A DNA stretch of 64,000 nucleotides, from assembly GCF_963678975.1 (NCBI RefSeq), contig NC_089281.1, positions 24,656,765 through 24,720,764 of the forward strand, given 5' to 3'. The DNA comes from Dysidea avara (Eukaryota; Porifera; Demospongiae; Dictyoceratida; Dysideidae). Each line of letters opens with the position of its first letter. Position 1 is the stretch's first letter. Below are positions 12,713 through 30,793 of the stretch, piece after piece. Both the position numbers and the translations under genes were made by a program. Under the pieces are notes generated by a model. That model was not told the DNA's origin and did not search any database. It was given only the letters and a program-made list of their open reading frames with translations.

Positions 12713-15700
12713 ATGAGGCCAGTGAAGACTCGAGCTACTTGTGCGCTACAGTGTTCTCATTTTGTGACATTTCTATGGACCGCATCAGGTTTTGTCGTGT
12801 TCACCATAGTATGGGGCTGTACTGATGGCGGATACTATTCGTCCCTTCCTTTATTTTTCTTCCTATTCGCTTACTGTTACGGAACATCCATTTTAAAGAA
12901 AACATTCTGTGGAGTTGTGATGAGTAATGTTAAGATAAATGTCAACCACTTGTTGAAAGAAGACAAACGAGTCGTAATTTTACTTCTCTCGTATTTACTA
13001 CTGAAGGTTCTGTTACAAGTAACCTGCCCAGATTTGGAGAATTCCAATGGTTCACCTTTGTCATTGGTACTATTTACTGTCTTATTTATAGCTGTATACT
13101 TATTACCAACAGTCATTCAAGCATTTAGTAAAATGTTTTTAACAAAACAGAGTAGTAAATTTTCATATCAACTTACCAGCAACTTCTCAGGATTTTTCAG
13201 AGGATTAAAACAGTGGAGGTCAAGCATTGCATTCACCTTTTGTTTATTCATAATAACATTAATGTTTGATGCAGATATTAGCAGTATTTTACGCTACGTT
13301 GGTAAGGGTATGGAGTGTTGGCCTGTACTTGTCCCACTTAATGAAATGGATAAATTGCCCTACCCACTACAACATGCTTGGGTGAAGACTTGGAACATTC
13401 ACTTTGAGAACTATAGGCCAAGTTGGTTGGTGGAGTATTGTTTACACTATGGAAGAGAACTAGGAGAAGTGGCTCGTCTTCTCCCCATGTTAATTGGTAC
13501 ATACATTTTAGCACAGCTAATATTACCACAAGATTGTAAAGTGGTAAAGAAGACCTTGTTTGCTAGCATTACTGGTGTGGTGATGGGTGGAGTGGTATCT
13601 GCCAGTTTCAAGATCTTAATACACCGCTATCGACCTAATGCATATGGTAATCCATACATGTGGACAGGTCCAGGAGCAAAAGTCGTCAATCACTGGGAGT
13701 TTTCAAAACTTGACTTGTCTTTTCCCGCAGGACATACCACTGTGACAAGTGCAGTTGCAACATGTCTGTTTTCAACTATAATGGGTAATTGTAATTGCAG
13801 AAAATCACTTACAGTTTGGCTGATCTTGTGTTTTTATTTTTATCCCATTATCGTCCTACTGAGTAGAGTGACTGACTGCTATCACTGGACTTCAGATGCA
13901 TCATTTGGAGTGAGTTATTTAATTTTTGCCAACCAGACAAAGCGTGGATGTGGGTGGCTATATGTGATTTTGAGGCTTTAGGTTGTAGGTTTTCTTTAAT
14001 GAAAACATTGTAGAGTTTCTTAGTTAATTGTGGCTTTCCATTATGTGGTGATTATATCATAGTACAAGGAAATCCACATTGTAGTTATAGAGGGCTTTGC
14101 ATATGAAATAATTTAATCCATTTAGGGATCATAGAAATTTAAAGTAGTAAAAAGGAGGTCACCTACACCTACAAATATGCTAGTGGACATTTAATCCCTA
14201 ATTCAGTTAATCAGGGTCCACTAGTATATCTGCAGGTGTAGGCGACTCTAATTGTTTCACTACGTACTTTTTATTTCAATGATCCCTAACTGAACTCAAA
14301 ATTCCTCATTTACTTTTTTGTAACACAACTATGACTGGTGAACTCACATATACCACATCAATATAGAAAGCCATGAAATTAATTATTTTTACGTCTGACT
14401 TGCCCAACTATTAATGAAAATGAAGTGATTTGTTTTAAGCTATATTCAGCCTGTTACATAGCGTTACAAATGAAGAACAGTATCAGAGGGGTCTCTGCAA
14501 TCAATTCAGAAAATATGGACGATTCTCATTATAAAATATGGACGATTCTCATTATAAAATGGTCTTGTGGTGCCCAACCCTCCCCCCCAAAAATGTCCGC
14601 ACCAACTCATAGATTTTTTTTGCACACTGAAATGTTAATAACCACTACATAACTTACGTGCATTGTAAATCGATACTGGCTGTGCCATCTATTTGTCATT
14701 ATTTAATTAGCTACTTCATTTTCCTTAAGGATATAAAATACTCATGGAAGAAACAGTAACAGAAAGGTTTACCATATCAAATTGGAAGAGGAATGAAAGT
14801 ATTTTTTCCTGAAACAAAGTCTTGAAGGCACTCTCTTGGCAAGGCTTCACACGCAACTGAGTGACAGCAGAAGAAATTGCTAAAGAAACAGACTGTTTCT
14901 CATGGTGATATGGTTTGCGTGTCATTACTGACATGACGTGGCAAAATCTCATTGGTACTACAAAGATTCCAAATTTATTGAGATTCTGTAGATCCTTTTT
15001 GGGGGGATAGGCACCATGAGACTAATTATAAATGTGATAGTCAGCATAGGGAAGCCATAATGTACTGCCACAAATTGACATTTTGGAGATGTCAGCAAAA
15101 AGAAATGGGACACAAAAGTTGGACAAAGGTAAATCCATGATGCATGCTACTGCCCAGAATATTCTCAAACATTTAGCTATATCACAAATAAGATAAGAAT
15201 TACTCAGAGACAATGGGTATTAATTTGATGGTTATTTGGTAGACAGATAATGGAAGTAGCATAGCTATGAATATTTTACAACAAGTGGCAGGAAAGAAAC
15301 AAATGAATATAGTTACAGCCAGACTTATATCCTAATTAAATTTCACTATTATCCTGTGATGTCACAAGATGCATTCTTCTTATACCACTACACGTATAGA
15401 ATAGTGTAGAAGGGGAAAAGTACAAGAAAATAATATGCATGGATGCTAGCTATTCCTGTTCGCTATAACAGGATCACTATTGCTTTATTATAGTGGTAAT
15501 GTTTACCTTGTGTGGACACCAAAGTATGTACTTTATTTTCCATATGGTGAAAGGGTTTTGTATGGAAATAGTGTAAAAATAATTTTAAAACTTGGGAATA
15601 GAAATCACTGAAAAAGGTACAGAAACAAGGGTTAAACAAGCCAGCATGTTAAACACACAGAGATCTCTATTTGGACTCAATGAATATGGTAGCTAGAGAC

Positions 15701-17497
15701 TAAGGAAAAAGTAGTAGTTTTATATAAATCTGGGGCAGAGAAGTACTGATAATGCTTCTATATAAATGTTTATTTTGAGTCCAAATAGAGATCTAACATG
15801 CTGGCCATTGTTTCTTTACTTTTTCAGCGATCTCTATTCCCAGTTTTAATCTTTTACACTAGTTTATTTAGTAGTCATGCACAGTACTGTATTATTTCCT
15901 TACAATTGAATGTACTTTGTACTATACAGCGTTGATATAATCCAACTATAGGCAGCATGCTGTGGTGAGCAGTAGTATGGCTTCTGATATACATGTTACA
16001 GCTATGTGATCATAATAAGTGTGGTATACCCAACAACATTGGTATACTGTGGTAGTAATATACGTAATTAACGATATAAGGTTTCTAAATGAACATGTTA
16101 ATATGAATAGATTGGATACTTATAAACACATAGCTATTAACACATTGGTTAATATCCTTAAGTCAGAAGATCAATGGCAAAGTGAACCTACCAGAAGTAA
16201 ATTTGCTTCAGAATGCATGATTGTTATCATTGCAATGTGCATTTAAAATAGTTCATGGACATGAAGAAAGACATAGGAAGGAAAGTATGTAGTTTTTATT
16301 CCCAAAAGTACTCACGTTTTGCTCTAACCTGTAGGAAAAAATAAGAAGATGAACAAAATGGCTCAAAATGGTAGATTTCAGTTCTTAAAAAGGTACTTTT
16401 TATAGTGGACTCAAACACTACTTCCAAATTAACTTCTAAGGTGGTGTTTAGGTGAGTGTTCAATTAGGATTTTGGAAAAAAAACATATATAATAGGCAAT
16501 CTCTATTTGTAAACCATTACATGATACTGGATGGTTATGAGTAACATGTTATTATAATTCTTGGGGAAAAGTGACAGTTATGAAAAGTATGTTACTTTCT
16601 TTATTGTAAAAGCAGCATGTTTGAACAACTGGGTATTGTGAGATTCTAAATTGTCACACCAACTCATACTGTTAGATGCAAATGCAGTGTGGACATATTC
16701 AAAAATCTTATGTGGAGTATGTGTTTTAGCAATACACAAAGCCATGCCCACTTGTTGGGATTGTATGTTACTCTCTGTGGGCATGCATGGTGTCATTCCT
16801 ATGCTAGACCACTAATTGTGTCCCCATATATGCATGAGTGGAGAATTAGATTTTTTTTTCATATCCCTACAATTTATGGTTAACCTACATATGCTTCTTG
16901 TTTTTAATTAAACTGGGTCACATCCAGGTAGGAACTGGGTCCTACCTGGATTACTGTCGGGTCAGCAGTACTGACCTACTTACAACTCTGCATCCCACTG
17001 TATAAACATTGTTTAAACAGTGAAGCTTTATTAACAGGGTTGGGCAGGTAAAGTGTCAGGTCATAGGTCATAGAGTACATAGAGTACACCTTAGGTCATA
17101 GAGTACATAGAGTACACCTTAGGTCATAGAGTACACCTTAGGTCATAGAGTACACCTTAGGTCATAGAGTACACCTTAGGTCATAGAGTACACCTTAGGT
17201 CATAGAGTACACCTTAGGTCATAGAGTACACCATAATCAGTATGTTTGAGACTGACTTGACTTATAACCACTGTGTGAAGATGGTCTTATTAAAAGGTGG
17301 CTGTTAAGTGTTTCTTTGTAGTTGTAGCACTGTTATTCTGATTATCCTTTAGTGCATGATGATACTGTGGATCAGTTTGAATTGCTTGTAATTTGTTGTA
17401 GATATTTCTTGGTTATGTGATTGGACATGTGGTGGTCTCCAAACTGACTACTCAAGTGGAAGAACAAGAACAGTCAAAGCAGGTGTTACTGATATGA
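12713..17497 (+). CDS. PAP2-superfamily membrane lipid phosphatase
   Basis: Two coding exons, 12713-13909 and 17402-17497, giving 430 residues; the donor after ASFG and the acceptor before IFLGYVIGH keep frame. The protein is strongly hydrophobic with several membrane segments. All three PAP2 catalytic motifs are present: K-x6-RP (KILIHRYRP), the PSGH-equivalent SFPAGHTTVTSA, and SR-x5-H-x3-D (SRVTDCYHWTSD) followed by FGIFLGY, as in the polyisoprenoid-phosphatase-like branch. Expected role: dephosphorylation of a lipid phosphate or diphosphate in the endomembrane. The N-terminal ~250 residues (another set of hydrophobic segments) are unusual for simple PLPP proteins and I cannot assign a subfamily. 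The C-terminal tail is uncertain: an internal CAG|GTGTTA at 17480-17485 could be a donor to a further exon. The ATG at 12713 is the first in the long frame. Confidence 0.85.
14122..14291. mobile_element. Short palindromic MITE
   Basis: Left end TTTAGGGATCATAGAAATTT and right end AATGATCCCTAAC are inverted repeats. The inner CACCTACACCTAC is mirrored by GTGTAGGCGAC. About 170 bp, in the PAP2 intron. Confidence 0.65.
14425..15215. repeat. Repeat-derived block in the PAP2 intron
   Basis: The left part is the plus-strand relative of the repeat at 8860-9250. It contains a 26-bp tandem pair around 14511-14555 (ATATGGACGATTCTCATTAT twice). On the minus strand short frames resemble those of the 8.9-kb copy (both hold MDLP near a cysteine-poor hydrophobic stretch). 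Probably a decayed transposon; class unknown. Confidence 0.45.
15569..15862. mobile_element. Palindromic MITE, about 294 bp
   Basis: The left arm (AGTGTAAAAATAATTTTAAA, GGGAATAGAAATC, CCAGCATGTTA, AGATCTCTATTTGGACTCAA) is mirrored by the right arm (TTGAGTCCAAATAGAGATCT ... AGTTTTAATCTTTTACACT). It lies in the PAP2 intron. Confidence 0.7.
17058..17232. repeat. 19-bp tandem repeat array
   Basis: Eight to ten head-to-tail copies of AGGTCATAGAGTACACCTT. The first units are irregular, with extra TACATAGAG insertions. It is in the PAP2 intron, 170 bp before the last exon. The unit does not encode an open frame of note. Confidence 0.9.
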
Positions 17498-19133
17498 AAA
17501 CGATATTTTAAATGGCAAAGTTGTATAAGCAACTAGGAAATGTCATGTATAATTATAGAGTTCCATGCACATGATGACATGATCACCAATATTATTATTT
17601 GTTTCTTGAGAAAATGATGGGTAGTGAAATTAAGTACATACATATTTACATCCAGGTCAATTAAAGTACTATAAACAAAATACACTTGCATTTCAACAAA
17701 CATGTATATTAGAAAGTAGTTACATAAAGCCTTGTATATCTAGTGCTTTCCAGTTAATAATGTATGGGTCTCTTGTGTGATTGCAGAGAAGTTGTTAGCA
17801 TCACATGAGGACACTATTCTCTAGAAGTAAATATTTTCTGTGTGTCCGACTATGCTCACTGTATTACCAGCAATAATCACTTGTTGTCTTGTACTCTAAT
17901 CCATGAAGTGCATTACAAAACATTATAAGCAATTGTAAACAACTTTAGTAAGTTTGCTACAGAACATATAGCTAATTTTACAAGGGATTTTTGAATATTA
18001 TTGCTAAGCCCCATGACCTTGTTATGGTCACATATATGCGATTTTTACCTTTGCATTGCCCATTAATATGATAGAATCTGTATACAGTTGACTGCTCAAC
18101 AAAGCTTCAGCTCTGCTACTGCAGCAGCAGCAGCAGATTCACCCCAAAACAGTGTGCTACTCATCATGACTTTGGAATCACCTACCTGTCATAAATTCCT
18201 TACCAACAAACAAAAATTTACAAAACATCTGTGAGAACACTACTCTGTGGATGCTATCCCACTACTCTGTTTAACATGTTCATTTCATCTTCTATATATG
18301 TCCCGTATACATGCCACCAATGCTCAAGACAACCAATTTCCACTTTCTTTGCTAATTATTTAATTAATTTTATGATTGTATGTAAACAAGGCAAGAGTAA
18401 TGTAAACAAGTCAGAGCCAGGCGTTCCAATGTTAAATGTTATGCAATTTTAGAGTATTCCATTCTTGGAAATACTACTGAGTTCTGGAAATGGTGATATG
18501 ATTATTCTCACAATTATACTTGATTTCATGTAGTAAGATTAATCCCAGATCCACATATATATACTTAAAACCCTTACAAACCTTTTTTTTCAGCAGAAGT
18601 AGATTCAGGGTGGGTTTCTGAGGTTTCCAGAAACTGGTCAAGTATTTTCAGTCAGGCATTTTTGCCTTCAGTGATTTGCAAAGGTATCAAATTCAGGTTG
18701 AAATATATACTCAATAGAGAAGTCAACTACCCTAATAGAACAGTCATAATTTGTATGTTAATTGCATCTCGACTGTTTAAGACCTAACACCTGAAATTTT
18801 TCCTAGGACATGCCCCCTAATCTCCAGAATGGTATTCATGTCTGTTGCATGCCTTGCACTACAAACCTATGCTCATTCTAAAATGTTCCAATACATTTCC
18901 AGTATCATGATCGTCATCCACTCAAATGTTTTATAATGACAAGCAAGCATCAACTGACTCAGAAAAAGCCCAGCTATTCAATGATTACTTTTACTCTGTG
19001 CTCTCATTTAGTAATCAACTAATAAATGATTTTGACACAACATGAACACCTGCGTAGTTCTGACAAGACTCCAAGACATTGAAATATCCCAATCTGATGT
19101 ATTTGATATATTCTTATATACATCCCTCGACAC

Positions 19134-19256
19134 AATTGTAACTGTGGAAAAGTACTTACAGTTTGGCTGATCTTGTGCTTTTATTTTTATCCAACTATAG
19201 TACTACTGAGTAGAGTAGCCAATTGCTATCACTGGGCTTCAGATGCATCATTTGGA
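19134..19256 (+). pseudogene. Duplicated fragment of PAP2 exon 1 (3' end)
   Basis: This stretch matches about 13787-13909 closely and can be read in the same frame: LTVWLILCFYFYP, then SRVANCYHWASDASFG directly followed by GTGAGT. The catalytic SR-x5-H-x3-D pattern survives. There is no upstream remainder of the gene, so on its own it is a fragment. Together with 20830-21129 it repeats the gene's exon 1 end / last exon order. It could be a decayed partial duplication or an alternative 3' module. Confidence 0.75.
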
Positions 19257-20339
19257 GTGAGTTGTTGTGTATGATTTATGCTCAAAATTATTCTTGAAAT
19301 TTAACATAAGTTTTTTTTTAGTAGGTAATGGCTGGGAGTTTGGGGAATGAACAGCTGAATTGTGTGGGCTTGAGATTTGAAGCTTTAAGTAATCGCGCAT
19401 GACTTTTTTGTAATGTATAGTTGCCAATAACTAAATCAATTTGGTGGTATAGTTAATAGTGGGGAGGGCCCCCACTCTCGGTATAATTGAGACATGTGTT
19501 ACACTTGATTGTGTGTGACTGCAACCTATGTAGGTGTGTGTGATGATATAGTAGCCTATTTGGTATAGATGAATTTATATACCTTCAAAGCAAAAGTACA
19601 TTTTCCATATGCATTGTGTTCCAAAGTGTGCCACTCAATCATGCTATATTGACAAAGCCCACAAAAGTACTCAAATGACACCAATCAAACCCACTAAGAG
19701 AGCTCTCAATAACATTACCATGCATAGAAATAAAAAAACGACAACAACAACAACAAAAATAAATTAATGATTGGCCAACTATATGCACACAATTGTCTAC
19801 AATTTCAATAACTATCATGTGACCTGATTGTGAAAACTTATACCAAAAGTTAACTCTTGCCTATACATTTTGAGCGTAATGTACACTCATAGAAAAATGG
19901 TAATTAAATGGTAATATCTCACCAAGCTTGATATTTGCATATTTTCCCTGAATATCGAGGCATTACCTTTCAGAGCATCTATAAACAAAGAAGTAGCCTT
20001 TACAATTTACTTAACAGTGGTTTTAGATAAGTTTCGAACAAGTGTTGCTGGATCATGGTCCTCACAAGGAGTGAAGAATGGGGTGGGTGGCTCAAATGGA
20101 TGAGTATCGTAATGGCAAGTTCAGGTCAAATTAGGAGCTCTAGATGGACTGCAATAGCATAAAATATACATTTCACGTTACGTTAACATAACTTTACTAA
20201 CCACTCCAAGCCAATAATAACGTTGTCTGAAGTCACTCCAGTGTCTTCCTATGGCCTTTAAAGTGATGTGTGGATTTTGACTTACAGAAGTTCCTCTCCA
20301 GGAAGCAGACCTGGTTTGTTCAAGACAAATATAGTGTGA

Positions 20340-20470
20340 AAATTGTTAGCCAAATAGTGTAGCCAACTATCCCTCTAGGGAGGCAACAAGTTAGCCTGTG
20401 AGTCAGAAACCTGAACCTGAAAACTATGCTGAATGCAGAACAAAATCCCATACCACTTGATCCACAGACA
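20340..20470. repeat. CCCTCTAGGG short dispersed repeat
   Basis: The block CAACTATCCCTCTAGGGA, then TAGCCTGTGA, then GAGTCAGAAACCTG and AAACTATGCTGAATGCAG recurs in order at 25505-25630. More diverged versions lie at 6835 and 7020. Length and spacing suit a SINE-like repeat, but no polymerase III boxes were verified. Confidence 0.5.
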
Positions 20471-20829
20471 GCTTGCAGCCTAGGCAAGTGCCTGATGAGC
20501 CATCTGGTGCTAGTGTTATTTTACAACTTGTTTATGTGCCCAAAAGGAAATATGGTCACATGTGGCTTATACCTAATTTTTTCATCTGCTGCCAATTTAA
20601 ATCACAAGCAGTTATCTAGCTTTATAGCCTTCCAGGCCATATGATTTACAACTCTTATAATTGATTGAGAGACCACGCTGAGTGAGAGACCACGCTTGGA
20701 TGCTGTAATTATTTCCGTTTGCATGAGCATGGGTAACGTTTTATGCCTTTATATACATGTTGATGTTAGCTTATGTAGTGTGTATTTTATCTCTGTCAAG
20801 GTTTTACAATAGCCTATAATTTGTTGTAG

Positions 20830-21129
20830 ATATTTCTTGGTTACGTATACGTGATTGGACATGTGGTGGTCTCCAAACTGAATAGCTACTCAAGTGAAAG
20901 AACAGTCAAAACAGGTTTTGCTGATATGAGGATGACAATGAAACTGTATATTATAATAATACTGTTCAGTGTTCCCATGCAGGGAATGTACGTGTACACT
21001 GTTATACAACTAGTGTTGTGTACAATAGAATATTTTATCACTATCATGAGTTTTTATCATGATTATCACAATAATATAAAGTTCAGCATGAGACCATACA
21101 AACAGTTATTTATGCAGACAAACAATTGA
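20830..21129 (+). pseudogene. Duplicated last exon of the PAP2 gene
   Basis: Begins after the same TTTGTTGTAG acceptor as the exon at 17402 and reads IFLGYVYVIGHVVVSKLN; a 6-base insertion adds VY relative to the parent. The open frame continues to a stop at 21127-21129, much longer than the parent's 31-residue tail. The extension is hydrophobic in part and not recognised. Confidence 0.65.
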
Positions 21130-22157
21130 AGGTGTCTTTTAGTATTTGAGTGTTAATCAGATGGCTGCAGGTTCAAGGCTGTAGCTGCCCAGGTCCACTC
21201 ATGGATTTTTTCTCCTTTATCAACCTTTTCAAGCATACTTTATGAAACAGGCACAGGCACTTGTGCTGTAAATCCTTAATAAATAAAGAAAATAAATTAC
21301 TAGTTGACAGTTTCTTGGCTTATTGTAGGATAAAAGCTGTCATTCAGTTATGCTACTCTAAAAGTGTATATTTCATCAGCAATTTATGGTGATGTATTTT
21401 TGTGTCTGCAGCAGACTGCCTTAGCAGGTGTCCATCAGTATGAACACAAGTAATATAGCATGTACTAATAATGTATCCATTAGTACACACTAATGCATCA
21501 GCAGTGTCGGCATTATTTGATGTGAGTCATGCATGGTACATAATATATGCACAAAATTGATGACATAAATTCCTTGCTGCATATATATATATATAGTTAC
21601 TCTTGAAATTAGCTTTTAGTGTGGGAGTTACGTGATTTTCTGTTGAGTATAGTTGAAGGGTATATAGTTAAAACATAAATCACTGAATGTCATAATAATA
21701 AGTCTGGCGGAAAAATGTGGCGCTATAGACTAAAACATAATGCTCGTAGCTTAATATCATTAAGTATTACTTGAATTTCTGTCTCCTCTACAAATAAAAA
21801 GATGAAGTATGGTAAAAGATAAAGTCAGACAACGAGTGATGCTGCATGATGGTATTACAAGTCTTCTTGTTTAGCTACTTTAGGCCAACTACTGGTGTAC
21901 TGGTGACATACGCATTATCACTAAAAGGTTTTGTGGTCAGAGCACTCATATGGTTGCATGTTGTCAAACAGCACAGCATAATTCATACATAAATACTGAC
22001 TGTATTTATTCCGTCTATGTTTAGGTGTTGGAACTAATAGTCCAAAAATTCTACTTAGACTCAAGCAAAAACAGACCACAGCCCCAAATAGTGAATAACA
22101 TTAGAGTCATTTATAGATTTGAGGTTCGTTTTGTCTCGTTATAGGGAGTTTTTAAAA

Positions 22158-22212
22158 ATAGTTGTTCCAATACTGAATAAAGACGGAGTCAGAATATGTA
22201 GTATTGGAACAC
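22158..22212. repeat. Short inverted repeat upstream of the galectin
   Basis: TAGTTGTTCCAATACT and AGTATTGGAACACTA form a 14-16 bp stem around a 22-base loop, 110-165 bp before the galectin ATG. It may be a MITE remnant or a regulatory hairpin; nothing decides between them. Confidence 0.45.
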
Positions 22213-22232
22213 TATTTTTGCTGTGCAGGTAC

Positions 22233-22239
22233 TATATAA
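22233..22239 (+). promoter_or_regulatory. TATA box of the galectin gene
   Basis: TATATAA lies 84 bases before the ATG at 22323, at a suitable distance for a start site near 22265. This is one of the few textbook TATA boxes in the window. Confidence 0.5.
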
Positions 22240-22322
22240 ACCTTTATAAGAGCGTCACATTTAATTCACTGCTCTGTCCTGCAGTAAACGGTTGACTGTA
22301 ACTAGTAAAGCCAGATAGAGAG

Positions 22323-22712
22323 ATGAATTTCACATTGCCCGAGTTCGATGTTGGAGTAGCAGTAGAAGTTAAGTATACTGCTCCACAAAATGACAGAGTT
22401 CAGTTTGTTCTAATGAGAGATTCTGAGAATTACATGATTAATATTGCCGCTTGATATAATACCAAGCAGTTTTTATTGAACACCAAAGAAGGAGGTGCTT
22501 GGGGTGAATTAATAGATCTTTCTGATCACTTCAATTTTGACAGTGGAATTCCAATAGTCATAAGAGTTGAAGTAAAGGAAGGATATTTTGATGTTTCTGT
22601 CAACGGTAGCCATGTACACAAGTTCCTGTACTGGTTATCAGTTACTGACATTGTCAAGGCAGCATTTTACTCAGAAGCCAAGTTGGAGACCTTCTTTGTG
22701 TATTATCAATAG
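22323..22712 (+). pseudogene. Galectin, single exon, interrupted by an in-frame TGA
   Basis: One continuous 130-codon frame apart from TGA at 22452-22454 (codon 44). Upstream reads MNFTLPEFDVGVAVEVKY and RVQFVLMRDSENYMINIAA; downstream reads YNTKQFLLNTKEGGAWGELI and IPIVIRVEVKEGYFDVSVNG. This is the galectin carbohydrate-recognition fold: the order N-x-A-x-x-Y-N, VLNT-like, G-x-WG and the later VSVNG strand match. The stop falls where the conserved arginine of the sugar-binding motif normally sits, and one C-to-T change (CGA to TGA) explains it. The frame is otherwise intact, and a TATA box (22233) and AATAAA (22883-22888) flank it, so the break may be recent or polymorphic. Galectins bind beta-galactosides and in sponges are linked to cell adhesion. 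A 79-codon product could also start from an ATG at 22476. Confidence 0.75.
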
Positions 22713-23730
22713 ACAGTATACAGGACAGTATACAGGACAATATAGTAGTTTGTGTATCCTTATTGCACTTTGTAATTGTTTATTATCACATAGCTAGCTG
22801 TGTAACTTGCTTGCTTGTAGTTTTGTGTATGCTCTTGTATAGCTACACCTATAAATATTGTAGCTAAAAAAATCAATCAATCAATAAAACACGTAGAAGT
22901 GGCCATCAACAAAAGCATGCTGCTTACAAAGTGCTGAACCAGATATCATCATGTGCCATGACATTATACCGATATACTCTACCATCAGCTGCATGTTTTA
23001 GTGGGGGTCTATTCGCTGGCCCAATGAAGACTGCTCTATGGCCATTCTTACAATCTGATCAATATTCTATTGCACAACGTCAGAACAGATTGCATGCAGG
23101 GACAGTGTGATGTTCCAAACATTGGCCACAACTGGCCAAACCAAAAATCGTTTGGTCATTGTTGTATATAATGTTGTAGATGATCCAGCAAAGCTGGGCT
23201 GCCATCACACAAAAAGTTAAGTGTTAGTGTTGCAATATCCCATTTCATGCCCTTCAAGAGGCCCATCAAGTAACTTTAAATAACCTAGTAGCTACATATT
23301 ACATATTATTATGAACCTCAATATACTATGTGCTGCTTATTTATTAGCAAGTATGGTATATTTAATTGAGGGGTTTGATTGCTGTTGAAACTACAACAAC
23401 CAAATGACAAAAATTGATGATGTAATGTATATATAGCTGAAAGTCACTTAATAGAAAAATGAATGAGATAGTCATGCCATTTACAGCATAACTGACATGT
23501 GTGCTAAAAATTTTTGGAGGGGAGATAGAGGGATAAAGAGCCCCTCTTGACTCCTTGAATCTCTGTGCTAAAACGTCTTGATGACAAATTTATATGGTAT
23601 TTTCTTTTAATGATTGAAATACCATGTAATAAACAGCTGTATATGTACATACAAAATAAACAATATGCAGAAATATAAAATATAAGTTAGCAATAAACAT
23701 AAATAGCATTCAATATATTTCAAATAATAA
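22713..23730. other. Intergenic region after the galectin
   Basis: Contains the galectin polyadenylation signal AATAAA at 22883-22888. An open, coding-like stretch runs at about 22913-23110 (plus strand, stop TGA at 23108), with MTLYRYTLPSAACFSGG; I do not recognise it. The rest is AT-rich with no visible gene. Confidence 0.4.
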
Positions 23731-30608
<6,878 letters not shown>

Positions 30609-30793
30609 CGCAGACACCGTTCACCGTTGAGTTCGATAACTTACGTACAGCTGACTAAGCTGCCACAGACGAGTCGAAAAGTAGGAGGGCCGTAGGTGTG
30701 TCGCGGTACGTAATCACTAAGGGAGGTATTAAATAGAACAGCACAGCTTCAGTCTTGTCACCTCGTCGCTGTTGTGTGAAAATTTACATCACT
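30609..30793. promoter_or_regulatory. Shared divergent promoter of sideroflexin B and FANK1
   Basis: 185 bp between two outward-facing start codons. No TATA box is evident; the region is GC-richer than the local average (CGGTACG, GAGTCGAAAAG, CTCGTCGCTG). Both 5' UTRs must lie within it, so coordinated or mutually dependent transcription is likely. Confidence 0.6.

Noticed and set aside
12625-12825. Short upstream frame overlapping the PAP2 start
   Set aside because: Different frame from the PAP2 protein, no similarity to any protein; at most an upstream ORF in the 5' UTR.
22452-22454. Galectin TGA as a second selenocysteine codon
   Set aside because: No redox cysteine partner, no thiol-enzyme fold, and no SECIS-like ATGA...AA...GA hairpin seen in the following few hundred bases; a CGA-to-TGA transition at a conserved arginine is simpler.
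22913-23110. Coding-like stretch after the galectin
   Set aside because: Open for about 65 codons with protein-like wording but no recognised family, no good start codon and no neighbouring exon; not reported as a gene.
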